Assembly: GCA_947561715.1 (NCBI GenBank)
Contig: OX387199.1
Span: 21,333,001-21,397,000, forward strand
Source of the DNA: Ascidia mentula
Lineage: Eukaryota > Chordata > Ascidiacea > Phlebobranchia > Ascidiidae
Length of the DNA: 64,000 nt
Reading direction: 5' to 3'
Part shown: positions 1 to 12,144 of the stretch, in pieces
Layout of the letters: each line of letters opens with the position of its first letter
Numbering within the stretch: the stretch's first letter is position 1
The notes under the pieces: generated by a model
What the model was told of the DNA's origin: nothing
Databases searched by the model: none
Seen by the model: only the letters and a program-made list of their open reading frames with translations
Made by a program: the position numbers and the translations under genes

Positions 1-1383
1 GATTCTTCCACATAGAGAACGCAACACTACCCACGATTTTTATTCTTCGATGTTTATTGATTTACTAAATATGTGTTGTACCAGTAATAGTTGCACTGAC
101 TACCAAAAATCTTTTTTTTGATTGTTAATAATTACAGTAATCAGTGAATTAGTTTAGGATTTGTATGTTGCTTGAAATTGGTGGATATGTAATCACTAAT
201 AACCTACTGCCTCCACACAGCTGAAGGCGTGGTCATTTTATAGAAACATTGAGGACAAGGTGGGTTTTGGTCACATTTTAGCGAAGGATCTTACGCAGGA
301 CAAACCTTCGACAGGTGTAATTTACCACTAGATAAGAAACGTCATAACCGGAAATTCGAATAGAAACTTCTGTGAATGACTTGTGATTCCCATTAGTTTT
401 TGCAAACAGCACGATGTCCACAAGGACGTGAATAAGCTGATTTTCCCCCACACAGTGTACTACACCGTGCCTTGTGAGTAAACGGGAGAGGGTGGGTGAA
501 GGCTTATGCAGTATCATGGTGTGTGGATTCAGTTTTCCATTATTTTGTTAGTTTTGTTTCGCTCACGAAACTCGTCGCCTTTCGCATCTGTGGATTGCGC
601 TTTATGCGAGGTATAAACTGTCTATCGATTTTTTTTTTGCTGGTTTGGTCATGCTGACCATGTTCTTGGGGAAGAGTAATCGCAAAGATTTAGGAGTTCA
701 GCTTCTGTTGATTGATTCAGTGGTACGCGACAGCATTCCAGGTATTACGCGAGCACCGTAATTTGCGAATCTAGTTCGAATTTAAAAATCATATCACAGA
801 GGCAATACATTGTCACAAAGGCCAAGACCCACCCCACATTCGGATGAATGTTTGCTTCCCGCAAAACATGCATTGACTCAACATGTGAGCAACAACAAAA
901 TACCCTATCCTTCATTTTCTTTAATGGGTCACGAATCTCACCTTTTGTAAGTCACGTAACTCAACGTACTGAACTTTATTCACGTCATTTTGGTCTTAGT
1001 GTTTTTGTTTACTTTCCGATGTAGCCAACCAGCATTAAAATGCAACATCTACCCACATATAAACGCAATATAAACAGCGCCTCGAAATACGAATTCAGGG
1101 TTTTTAAATAAACAATATTGCCAACTTTGTTGCACTGTACAGAGAATCAGTTATCGTACGAAGTTAGGCTTGGTTGCGCGGGTCGGTGGGAGACTAAAGG
1201 CTACTGCTGTGCACATAACAGTTCCAAACTCTATTGCATGGTAGTCAACTATTTAAACGAAAAAATCTGAGAATATTTAAATACTACGAAATGATTCTTT
1301 GAGTATTTTATTTCAGGATTTTTTGTTAGAAATTTTGAGCCTTGCTGAAGAATAACTAACTATTACATAGCTTCTTTTTATAG
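1..1383. other. AT-rich flank without recognised gene
   Basis: No coding exon, RNA gene or mobile element is supported here. From about 1085 the sequence resembles the stretch from about 14620, which precedes GTPase copy 2. The duplication that made copies 1 and 2 therefore included at least several hundred bases of upstream DNA, and the shared part may hold the promoter. Confidence 0.5.
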
Positions 1384-1457
1384 GGAATCCTTGAAATTAT
1401 CTTCCTTGTAACAAGTAGCAATATTTATAGAGATTATCTGCGCCTGATTCTGTTGCA
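1384..1457 (+). promoter_or_regulatory. Conserved 5' leader of GTPase copy 1 behind a splice acceptor
   Basis: A pyrimidine-rich tract ending in tatag is followed by GGAATC and then by about 75 bases leading to the ATG at 1458. Copy 2 has the same layout: acceptor ending at 15110, leader 15111-15185, ATG at 15186. The paired acceptors without an obvious upstream donor fit either a 5' UTR intron or spliced-leader trans-splicing, which ascidians use. I cannot tell these apart from sequence alone. Confidence 0.45.
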
Positions 1458-4400
1458 ATGTCGTCTGCGGAAGGCGGTAAGTAGGTTCTCTTACATTGTT
1501 GGCGAACCCCAATGAAGCAAAAACTGTTTCGGTTATTTCAAGCATATGTTTTTTTCAAGAACACAGCGGTACTGGACAACAACACAAAGCTATACAAATA
1601 GTCCGACCGAGTTCCCAACAAGACAACATTTATGAAATCGATGCTGATGAACTTGAACGAATATTTGGACATTCAAGTGTGGCCAACAAACCGGTTGCAA
1701 TCTATTCAATCGCTGGAGTTTTTAGAGGAGGAAAATCACTGATGTTAAATTTCTTCCTCCGTTATTTGTGGGCGAAAAAAAATAATAAAGTAAAAATATA
1801 TCAAAAATTAGTGGTAACCGTTTTAAATGTCGCTTGTAACAGTCAGATTCATGGCTTGATTCCAAAGAAGATGAACTGGTGGCAGGATTTCCATGGCGAG
1901 GTGGTAACGAGGGACACACACAAGGAATTTGGATTTGGGATGAGCCGTTTTTCATTGATACACCACATACACAAGTAATGATCAAATTTGATGGTTGTGG
2001 GAAAACGCTTTCCAACTTGTTGCCTTTCGGCCTTTTGTAAAGTTCCATATATATTTGTAGCAGCAAATAGCAAACACACGAGCATTCGTATTAAAAGTTG
2101 TTAACAGACCTGAACCACTACCTACTAGGTTTGTTAAAAATGACTAATAACGACGAAATAATTTCCTATTTTTTTATTTTTGTGAACGTGAAAAAAAAAA
2201 TAATGAAAAAAAGTAACGCAAAACATTAATACAAAACCGTTTGATTTTTGAGAGCCACTGTTTTGGAATATTTGCAGTTTTGCTGCGGTTATCCTCTTTC
2301 GCAGGGTAAATACAAATAGTAAATTTTTAGGTTGCTTTATTTCTTATGGATTCTCAAGGATCTTTTGATAATCAAGACTCAGTGAAAGGCTGTTCTTTTA
2401 TATTTGCACTCAGCACTTTGATGAGCTCCGTTCAAATTTATAATGTGTACAGACAAATTGGAGGAAACGATTTACAGCATCTTCAGGTAAGTCACAGTGG
2501 CGATATTAAGTGAATTAAGTGCATAAATGTGGTTTTTATTTCGGGAACTCCAAAAGGAGTAAATGACGTTCAGCGCCAGTACAAGATCTTGATTTATTAA
2601 CTGAAATATTAATTTCGCCTATTGGCATCCTCGGTTTTTGCCAAATGTGAAACGCGTGTAAATATATTGTTCTTTTCACGTGGTGCAGGTAGCCACGTAA
2701 ATTCCGTAATTTTTGCATGTACGTTTTGTCGTAATGGATGGATGCTGTAGTGGCAAAGTGTATCATCGTCTTAAATTTCTTTTGGCCGCCGCATAATGCG
2801 CATTTCCTGCAAGGCCGAGAATACTCACCAGCCTGTGTGTTTCCGAATGCAAGGGCACGGTGGTTTGTTAAAATGGCGTCAAGTGTTTTTGGTCGGTTAA
2901 GGGTAACGGACGATGCAGGTATAACCTGTTATCACATCGGCTTGTCGCAGGAAAAGTTTCATTGTTTTTGATCGTTGCGGTTTTGGCAATCCCGATAGTA
3001 GAATTACTGTTGATTTTTTTGTTTTGGTTTTAAATTTTTTATTTTGTTGCTATTATTTTTAGACAGAAACTGAGGATGCAATTAGGCGTAATTAATATTT
3101 CAGTTAATAAATCAAGATCTTATACTGACGCTGATCGTCTTTTACATCTTTTGGATTCCAGAAATATGGCCTATAATATTGATTCGTAAACACTGATCCG
3201 TCGGTCACCGACTTGCGCAGACTGATTCCTGCAGTCACTTTTGACATTTTCTCTATTAAATGTTGTTACTCTTTTGTTTTGTGATCACAATAAAGGCGTA
3301 ACTTTATAGGTTAACAACCACTATTTTAACAGCTATTTACACAATACGCAACAAGCGCTCATTGGATGGATTATGTCAAAAAGTTTTCCAGCCTGACAAA
3401 GTTAGTTTCGGCCGCAAGACAGACTTTGAAGAAACGGACGGAAACTGGAAAGGAAAAGTCGAAAAGCAATAAAACATCATTTCAGGTTACTAAACATTTT
3501 CATTTCATTTTACATGAAAACGATGAGAAATATTCAGCAATAATTTATTTTACTACATTATTTTCTTCCTACAAATTATATTTAATTTCAATTTTATTTC
3601 AAGCACTTAATGTTTCTTGTTCGTGACTGGGGTGACAAAAAATACAAATGTGATTTCGATGGTGGCGAAGAATATCTTCAGAAAGTTCTGAAACCAACTT
3701 CAAAAAATTCAGAAGTTGAATCAGTTCGGAAGGGCTTGCGTGATGCTTTTGAAAACATTTCTTGTTGTTTGATGCCATATCCAGGACAAACAGTTGCTGT
3801 AAGAAGTGATGATGAAGGAAGTCAACTTAAATTGAAAGGTGACGTTTTTAGTTTTTGGAAAACTGATAAAATTTTACTACTATATGATGAAACACCCTGT
3901 GCTATAGTTTTTATTGTGAATTCCAGATATCGATGTAGAGTTTCTTGACACTGTCAAAATAATTGTGAACAATCTCTTTGCCCATGATAAAGTTGTGATT
4001 AAAAAATTCATCGGTACAGCGATTACAGGAAATATGCTAGTGGAGTTTAGCTTGTCTTACTTTAAAGCACTTAACAATGGAAAAATGCCAAATGTTACAA
4101 CAATAGCTAAGGTAAAGTTTCATTAGGACTAATTTATTATGAAAGTTTTTTGAACACTTTCTGCTATGATTGATTACATTAAATGTAAACTTTATTTTAC
4201 CAAAAGTCGTTGTTAATTTTTATCGTAGTTTGTCACCATATAAAAGCTGCTTAATATTATAACTAAGGAATCTGCAGAAAAGAATGCTCTATACGCCACA
4301 GAAGAATGCGTCAAAAACTATAAAAAACAAATGAACGAGGTATCAGTAAAATATTTGTAAAATTGTAAAAACAGTAAATGACTTATAATTTTAATTTCTT

Positions 4401-7400
4401 GCAGTTCTGTAAACAACAATGCTACAGCCAAGGTTTGTTTGTGAATAAACATGAAACCCTAAAAACAAAAGCTCTGGAGTACTTTGATAACCAACCAAAT
4501 TTCGACGACGACGAAATCCTTGTCAAGTTCTGCAAACATTTGAATGAAAACATAGATTTGGAGTTTGCTTATTTTCAAAAACTTAACGAACAGCAGTTGG
4601 TGCGTGCAACCTATCATGCGACTATTTGTCATAGCTTCAACAATAATTTAAAAAAGAATATATTAGCTTTCGCCAATTTTTTTTCTGTTTTTGGACCTAC
4701 TTTCCATCATAGTTAAAAACAATAAATTTATTTATTGAAGAAACAATGGAAAATGACTGTCAACAAAGCTACAAGGGACGCAAAAAAAAACTACGAAAAG
4801 GAAATGCAAGAAGTAATGTTTTTTGTTTGAAGAATTTGAATTTAATTTAAATTGTTAATAATTTTCTTGAAAAAAAACTTTCAATTGTTTTCAGTTGTTT
4901 GGTAACAGAAAGCATTTATTAGCATTATTAATTGAATTTCTAGGCGTTCAATGGAAAATATGTAGAAAAATCTCAGTTTGCAGAGATTGAGAAACAATGT
5001 CGAAAGAATGCTTTTGAATCGTACAATAAATTCATGAAAAACACCCCCCCCTGGCCTTGAAATAACTGGCAGAGCATTAAAAGATTTCTTGGATAAGCTG
5101 CGTAAACAGTTCGAAGAAGAAAACAAGAAAAAGCTTGTAAGTGCGTTTATAACCACTTTGTGTTAAAATTGCCAGGTTGTATACAACAGTAAGGCTTTGA
5201 TTAAAAAGTGACACCTTAAATGCTAACCATTGTGAAGTAATCGGTTCTCAAACTGCTCTCCTCATCATCAGAGCTCCGAACTAACTGAGTTACGTGTTAC
5301 CTTTGGCTTTCCTATTTAAAGTAATTTACTCCTAGTTTTCATACTTAGAAAAGCTATTGTTTTTAACCACTAGACGACCAGAAGTATTTAAACGTGGTGA
5401 TGTGTTTAGGAAACAACATTTAAAAATAAATTATTTCAAATGTGTCATCTTTATGCTTCTTGTTTTTGAATATTTCAGGAGAAACAAACAGAGTTCCAAA
5501 AAAAAATTTCAGAAATCTTCTCCAACTATCAACATGGAATTAGAAATGTAACTACGCTTTTGTGTGTTAACTATTTTATTTTGTACAATGGGTTCGAACT
5601 TAAATCCCAAAAAATTATCACCAGGAAATGGGGAAGTATATGACGCCAGACTCATTACAAAATGTTCATTTTAAACACAAAAAACTTGCAACGGATGAAT
5701 TCACAGAACTTGACAAGAAAGATCTTGGTGTCGAATACGAATACCAGAGGAATATGTTGGAGAAAAATATAAATGAATATTATGAGATGGTTAAGTATGA
5801 AAATATGGAGAAAAAGGCAAGTATAAATTTATATAAGTTGTTTTATTTACACTAGAGTTACGCAAGAAATGACTTATTTTTTTGGGTATATTTTAATTTA
5901 CACATGTGCATTTGACACGGGAATTGCACCTTATGGTACGTTTACAACAAATATATAAAAAACTTTGTTGTAGACGTACCATAAGGTGAAGCAAAATCAA
6001 ATGTACGTCTACAACAAATATATTTCTAAATTGTTTACTTCTACGTGAACCAAATAAAGCAGAAAACTCCCCCAAATGTAGCGGCGATCATCACCGCAGC
6101 GAGAATCCCAAAATTTTACTTTACATCGAAGGTCAGGGCAAGTTGTAACGTCCCACAAAAATACGTTACTGACGTCACAACCAAAGACGGAGGCATTGGT
6201 TTTTACTTCTGTTTGCTCATTGACATCACATGACGTCATTTTGTGTGTGGTGACATAACTTTAACCACACCTTAGTGTTGAAGCAACTGGATGTTTGAAA
6301 CATTCAATGTTACAGTGGTTGATTGCAGCGGATTTTAATGTAATAACGAACTTGAACAAACACTATCGTGACGTACCGCTTTATGTAGGCTCTGGCCGAA
6401 AAAACTGTTCGGCAGTTTATCGGAATATATTTTGATGAATTAATGAAATAATTTTATGATGTCACCTTAGATTACGCTATTATCACAGATAAATTATTGT
6501 AGTTTTGATGGTTTAGAAGTTTTTCTCGGTGATCGTTGCTAGCATAAAAAAATAATCGTTAATCATTTGTCGGCTGTGGACAATGCACCAATAAATAATA
6601 ACTGACGCAATAATGAACCATGCAATAACATATTTTTTTGCGAAAAACGTAGCTTGATACGACGACTAGTTTCTAAGATACAGCTGATCAAAGTTACGTT
6701 TAAACCGTTGCAAACGAAATCGTGCGAAAGCGAGATTATTGTAGCGTGATGCCATAGAAGGCGCTTTGGTCGTGTGAATGCTGGCAGCAAGCCTTATGCG
6801 CATGAATGGAAAACATTGTAAAACTTGGTTTAGTATGGTTTTACATTAAACAGGGGACAACAATCGAACAAGGGCAATAAACGGATTTTGATGTTAATTT
6901 GAGCTGCAGACAGATGGCCGCTGTTTCGACCTATTGTGTCTTGTTTAGTCATTTAGTTGTGTTATAATAAAACAGTTACTGGAACAGTTTATTCTTGAGG
7001 TTAAACATTAATGATCGCTAACCTGATGCATGAACTTTCAAAACACGACAGATACATTTTTTTACAGATAATCCAGGAGGAAACTAGTGAACCGCGTTTA
7101 CATCAGCAAATCGGCATCTACTTGAGAAAAATGAAAGATGTGAGTAATATATTCCGTTTTTCGGTTACTATTGGGTCCAAATGTATCTTTTAGCGATAGC
7201 TATTGCTTCTCTTTAAAATTGTTCGCTTAGGTTTTTTTTTCTAAATGACACAATTGCAACGAAAAACACGAATTTCTAAATAGAAATATTTGAAGATGGT
7301 ATTTTCCCCAAAATATGCCAAAAAACAAGTTTGTATAGTGCTTTTATTCATAGTTATGCGACGGGAAATATGTAAAACCGTCAGTTCTAAAGGAAGAACA

Positions 7401-7791
7401 CACCAGACTTGTGACAGAAGGAAAGGAGAAAATATCTGCAGAGTTCACAGAAGAATTTTCAATCATGAAAGATGAGTTTGTGGAGAGATACAACGACGAA
7501 GTCGAGGAATTTTACGACAAAGTGAAGGAATACAACGAACACAACAAATCTATATTTGTAAGAGTTCTTAATAGCGCTCTGAAGGGAGGGGCAGAAGGAG
7601 CAGGAAAGGGGGCTGAGTTGGGGGCAAAAATTGGGGGTGCTCTTGGCGGCCAGGGCCGGGTTATTGGGATTGGTATTGGTATAGGGGTGGGTGCTATTGG
7701 CGGGTTTGTAAAGGGGATTGTAGAAGAACTTAATTCACCAAAGTTGCCGTTCACCGATTTTGTCAATCCAGACACTACCGATGCCCCATGA
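1458..7791 (+). CDS. Atlastin/GBP-like GTPase with tandem helical modules and glycine-zipper C terminus (copy 1)
   Basis: Exons read by splice sites and phase: 1458-1476, 1560-1789, 1843-1974, 2331-2486, 3333-3485, 3604-3838, 3927-4111, 4268-4339, 4405-4599, 4741-4812, 4944-5136, 5479-5547, 5625-5816, 7068-7139, 7354-7791, about 803 residues. The start MSSAEG is shared with copy 2. The G domain shows a P-loop (AGVFRGGKS), a switch region (GIWIWDEPF), G3 (MDSQGSFD) and the atlastin/GBP G4 RD motif (FLVRDWGD). Then come three helical modules, each a 69-72 nt plus a 192-195 nt exon, and a fourth half module. The last exon encodes a charged helix and a Gly-rich hydrophobic segment (GIGIGIGVGAIGGF) likely to insert in or pack against membrane. 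Oddities: a C8 run at 5044-5051 puts exon 11 out of frame by one base relative to its paralogues, and the donor after 5816 is GC. Family: dynamin-superfamily GTPases that remodel or attack membranes; the target here is unknown. Confidence 0.82.
2543..3171. mobile_element. Short element with ~70 bp terminal inverted repeats in intron 4 of GTPase copy 1
   Basis: The sequences at about 2547-2625 and 3090-3165 are near-perfect inverted copies; each arm contains AAGATCTTGATTTATTAACT or its complement. The roughly 480 bp between them contains open stretches on both strands but no protein I recognise. Size and long TIRs fit a non-autonomous DNA transposon (MITE or foldback). Copies 2 and 3 of the gene lack it at this intron, so it arrived after the duplications or was lost there. 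Confidence 0.6.
5929..6340. repeat. Repeat family B with 5' hairpin, intron 13 of GTPase copy 1
   Basis: 5929-5951 and 5964-5986 form a near-perfect 23 bp inverted repeat (CCTTATGGTACGT arm), and a third copy of the arm sequence begins at about 6002. The following 340 bp, which includes several TGACGTCA-like sites, is alignable with 19318-19865 in intron 11 of copy 2. As the two copies sit in different introns, they are better explained by independent insertions of one MITE-like family than by the gene duplication itself. Confidence 0.5.
6635..6800. repeat. Repeat family C (inverted relative to its copy at 20.1 kb)
   Basis: The stretch containing GTTTAAACCGTTGCAAACGA and the run to GCCATAGAAGGCGCTTTGG is the reverse complement of 20100-20265. 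Both lie a few hundred bases from a repeat-B copy, in introns of copies 1 and 2 of the GTPase gene. Opposite orientation suggests a mobile or inverted module, not shared ancestry of the introns. Confidence 0.45.
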
Positions 7792-8387
7792 GAGACATTA
7801 ACATACCGATCATTTTTACCTTTGCAAAACGTTACATGATTATTGTCGGATATTATACAGAATATTTGTCTTTGCTGTTATAAACTGCTGTACTTTGGCT
7901 TAAAAATACGTGTTGCTGTTTGCCACAATGTTATTTTGTTTTTTTATGAAAGTTTTGTTAAGTAGATCCATGCATCTGTGAAGTTGTATCGCAATTCATA
8001 GCTGTCAAGTTAATCGCCTAATTGAACACAGGAGCCACACGAACTTGATTAAATCTACCATAACTACAATAGCTTATGTTTAGTTTCCAAGCGTAAATTC
8101 TTTTTATTCGAGTTAGTGTGTTGTGTTTGTAGAGTTTATACTTTTTAAAGCAGTGTACATAAGTAGTGTTCGCATTTTGTAAATAAAATACATTGGCTGC
8201 ATAATATCGTTGTAAAACTGCATTAAAGTTTTCCAGACATGAATACATTTGACGCCTGCTTGGTTAATTGCGAGGTTTTTCAAAATTAAATGGAAGGAAT
8301 GTAAAATGTAATACGCGATACAGTTTTGGGTAAAAAGTCGAGAGGTCTGCTTTTGGGTTGTGCTTTAAAACATTGCGATACTTTTCG
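7792..8387. other. 3' flank of GTPase copy 1
   Basis: Contains the presumed 3' UTR and an AATAAA-type signal near 8179. Nothing else is recognised. Confidence 0.4.
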
Positions 8388-8570
8388 TACAGTTACGGAA
8401 TTATTACGGCTCCGCGACGCTGCTTCCCTAATTCAGAATTGGCCCGGACCCTGCAACAACGGCTTATCACTAAAGCCAAAATACCTCACACTAGTTTCAC
8501 TGAATGGGCGCCCGACTTTAATAAAATATACTAATATTGACACAGAGCTCTAATAAACACCAATAAATTC
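8388..8570. repeat. Diverged partial LTR of the 26-32 kb gypsy family
   Basis: The block from GTTACGGAATTATT through CCCTGCAACAACGGCT and on to about 8530 aligns, with many differences, to the outer part of the LTRs at 26346 and 31765. It is a partial, old copy without recognisable internal element sequence next to it. Confidence 0.5.
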
Positions 8571-8716
8571 TTCGGTTCGAAAAAATCGCTTGGCCACAAT
8601 CAATGGCACTGTACAGCGCATGGCCCATGTCCCATCTCAAGACTAACAGGTTATACACACAGCACTCCTTGCACCGGCCAATCAACCACTTGCATGTTAA
8701 CCAATAGAGCGCTACA

Positions 8717-9115
8717 GGACGCATATTGGTATTTCTATGAAAATTAGTTTTGGTGCTGGGAAATGCCCACCGTGTAGGCCTGTGTCACAATGCAAAGTCA
8801 TGCATCACCAAGCAAAGCAGTGACGCAATTAAGTTAAATTTACGGTTGAATGAGCGCACATGTGCGTGCTGTTGTCATGGCGAATTTTAAGGTGTTTGGG
8901 GCAGTTTTAGTGTGGTTTTGAGCTATTCCAATTAGGTAGTAACTTGCTGGTGGGTGCTGCTGAAATTTATGTTGAAAATGGAGCAAAAAAATCAGGCTGT
9001 GTTTGTGGCAAAATGAATCGTTTAAGTGTCCAATCATTTGTGATTTTATGAAAGATCCATTTCATATATACAAATTTTGATCAAAATTAGTCTCCGAAAA
9101 AATGGTTTAGCCACC
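8717..9115. repeat. Interspersed repeat family A, first copy
   Basis: About 400 bp beginning GGACGCATATTGGTATTTCT is alignable along its whole length with 44686-45075, ending in the same TTAGC-ACCCCC tract. There is no coding potential I can recognise and no clear terminal repeats. It is probably a fragment of a longer interspersed element. Confidence 0.55.
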
Positions 9116-9411
9116 CCCCTAGGGCCATTTGCCCCCCTGGTTACATTTTTTTGTAAGTTCCAACTCTTCTCTATGCGATGGCATCAAATTTAGTTGCTGA
9201 AAAAGTGTCAATGCCCTCCCCCAAGGGCTGGGTATACCCCCCGGTTGGTCAAATGATCTTCCAGGAGGCCCAAAAAGTCCTTGCTCTGTACAGTCTCATC
9301 CAGGAGCAATTTTTTGCGAAATACACAAAAAGTCATTACTATGTCGTGGGGGTGATAACAATGCGAGAAACTTCACCCTTAAAAAAAAGATTTATGGATA
9401 GGGCCATGCGC

Positions 9412-12144
9412 CTATGCAGTAGGAGGTGCGGCTGGTTCTTGCTGGGCATTTACATTTTGTAAATCAGGGTGCAATTCATGTAAGGGATTATTTTCAGCCT
9501 CGTTTTGTACTGCTGCTTCAGGTTCGTTACCTGGTGCATTCCTATTAAAGGGATTTAAGTTTTTCCGAGCCCGTGCTATATAATGAGCAATAGTTGGTCT
9601 TACACGTGGGTATAGGCGTAGCCAGACATGCTTAATTGCAAAGCCTGTTAATATGACACCCCAAATTAAGGATAAAATGACTAAAATAGCCAAAATACTG
9701 CTCCAAAATGGGTCTGTTATAGAGGAGAGTGTCATTAATAACGTTTGTTTAAGTACTGAATGGATGCTGCTTGAAGATGCGCAAGTTTGCCACATCCGAC
9801 GTTTTGGGGAAGTCCTTTTGCCTCCAAAATACGAGTCTAAGCGTTCATTCTGCCGTTTGGTCTGTGCCAGTGACGCAAGAATTGAGTCTAGATCCCTCAG
9901 CGGGTAATGAGGGGTTCCTATAGGGACATTCTATAGAATGTTGGAAGCTTCGATAAAGTTATCTTACTTAATCGACTTATTTATAGGAAGCAATTGCGGG
10001 TTTAATTGGTTGATATTCGTATCAACGTGAGACATTGTACAATTAATAAACCGAAAGATTTTTCCTTGTATTTTAAAGTGAAAAATCCTATTAGGTTGGT
10101 AGTGCTCTACAAACTATACCTTTGAGTGTAATTCTCTGTTAGAATACAGCTGCCACTTGGTTTGCTTCGATTTAGCGGGCCCTGCTAATTCGGTAAACAA
10201 TGGATTGTGGCATACACATTAATGTATTGTAAAGAGCGTATACGTACATTTCGGTACGTGCAGCCTATCTCTGTGATAGTTTCTCCAGTAATGGCTGCTT
10301 TCTGTTGTCCCGTGAGTAATGATATAGTAAGAGAGGGGTAATGCGCGCGTTAGTTGCAAGTAGCAACGAGAGATAACATTGCATTTGGCATTCTAGGTAA
10401 GATACATCAGCATTCAGGTGTTGGAAACTTGATCGTAATTGATCATTTAAATCGTTTTGGTAAAAACCAATAGCAGTCGGCATTGCCTTAGCAGGCGGGT
10501 TTAAATAGTGCCTGATAATTGGGCTGGACAAAATCGCATGGAGTGGGATGTTTGTGCTCCAAAAAAGTAATAAGTGTCTGTAGTAATTAATTCTACAGCG
10601 GGATATGATATGGCTGGAATTTCCTTTAAATTTCTATCAAGGTGGAAACCATTAACATGGCATTTTTTGGTCATGTTGAGCAGGTAGCGATGGCAGGTTT
10701 CCGGGGGAATATCTCGTATTCCGCAACTTGTTGCGGCGAACAAATGCGCAAATTGAAATCAAGGTTAGTTGTGCCAGTGCACCAAAACATGTTTAATAAT
10801 AGAATTATGTACAAGGAGGGATGTCTTGTTAATTGCCTTTCCATTGGCAAGGGGGGTGCATTTATTTGCACGGGGACCGAAACGCGCGTGATAAAAACTT
10901 AAGTCTGAGTTATAACGCTGTCTATTTGGGGGATATCCCGAAAATGGCTTGCTCGGCTGCTGTGACGTACTGTACTGCTGCGGCTGCTGAAACAGCTGAT
11001 AAGAGCTTCCGGTCGCGCGTTGCGGTGCTGTATTACGTGGCAGAAATGCGTTACGCCTCGAAGGTTGTGCTTGCCTGTTGTAAGATTGATAATTTTGGCG
11101 ATCAGAATAATTCGGTTTTAGCATTCCCTGTCCTGTAGCTGAAGATTGAAACGTAGTTAACAATTCCTGTAGCTGGCTTGTTAAACGTTGCATTTCATTT
11201 GGTTGCGTGCGGTCGCTTGGCGCATTGGGGATAATGGGGTTACTGTTTTACTTCGTGTGCGCTTACTTACAGGCGAAAAAGTGGCTTCCTTTATGAATTT
11301 ACTCAACGTGGCTGTTACAAGTTTGTTGGGTTCAAACCAAACACAAAGGTTGATAAAAAAATGCGACTGGAGCAATATGCTGGCTTGGGGAAAATGGGTT
11401 GCAAATGCCGAAACAACAGGCGTTTGCATTAATTTGTAATTGCCAAAAACAACAGGCTTTTGCGTTAGCAGTCTGTAATTATAATGGTTTCCTATTGGTA
11501 GTGACAAACCGTTATGCCGGACAAACAATTGGCGCTAAACTATGTAAGTTAGCGACCTAGGTCTTATGGGAGCTATTAGGCTTTTAAAGGGGTGAAACAC
11601 AATGTGCACATTGAAAAAAATGATCATGCAATAAAAAGTCGGTTATCAATAAACAATTAAATGCGTGTGCGAGCGATTATAGTTTTTGAAATATCCCTTT
11701 TTGTTATTGTCGAAGGTATTCTACCTCTAGTTGGGCAGAGTTGCTGGGGTTGTTCCGATCTCCTTCGCTGTGCTGTTGGGTTCCAAGATGTTGAGTGGGG
11801 CGTCATCCTTGTTGTGGAAACGAGTCCGCTGGTCCAAGTGGTGAACGTGATTTGGTTCTGATGTTGCGTGGGGGAGGTGTAGAAGGTTCCTTGCTTCCAG
11901 ATGATTGTCTTCGGCGCCTAAGTGCGCTTGCCAAGAGGGGGGCCAAGGTTGAGTGGTTGCGCGGCCGGGAATAGAGCTGGAATTCCTGGTCGAAAAATGT
12001 TTGAGATGTTGGGGACAGATTGTCCTCTGGGCGTCTGGTTTGGCGTGCTGGTCGCCTGGGATTGTACGGGCTGCGTCGTCGGTTTGCCGGGTATCTTGGT
12101 CTACTGGCTGGTGAAACACGTCTGCTTATTCTCTCTGATCTCAA
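9412..12144 (-). mobile_element. Fossil LTR-type retroelement with gag-like and env-like parts
   Basis: Read on the minus strand, the first part (about 12.1-10.8 kb) is Pro/Gln/Arg-rich. Near 10.9 kb it carries a gag-like end (FYHARFGPRANKC) resembling the gag end of the element at 51 kb (YHQRFGAKAKACR). The following part (about 10.7-9.4 kb) looks envelope-like: Cys-containing stretches with a possible N-glycosylation site (NMT), a basic cluster, then a strong membrane helix near 9.70 kb and a short basic tail. I do not recognise protease, reverse transcriptase or integrase. No LTR pair was found. The element is old and broken in several places. The family is probably Ty3/gypsy; the env call is tentative. 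Confidence 0.4.

Noticed and set aside
2738-2971. Coding exon inside intron 4 of GTPase copy 1
   Set aside because: It lies inside the TIR element, has no splice context and has no counterpart in the paralogues.
7585-7740. Reading the Gly-rich tail as a bacterial-type pore-forming toxin domain
   Set aside because: Glycine zippers occur in many membrane proteins; there is no other toxin-like feature and the tail is an ordinary exon of a GTPase gene.
7512-7775. Pro-rich open frame on the minus strand
   Set aside because: It is the antisense of the Gly-rich tail exon of GTPase copy 1; Gly codons read backwards give Pro and Ala.
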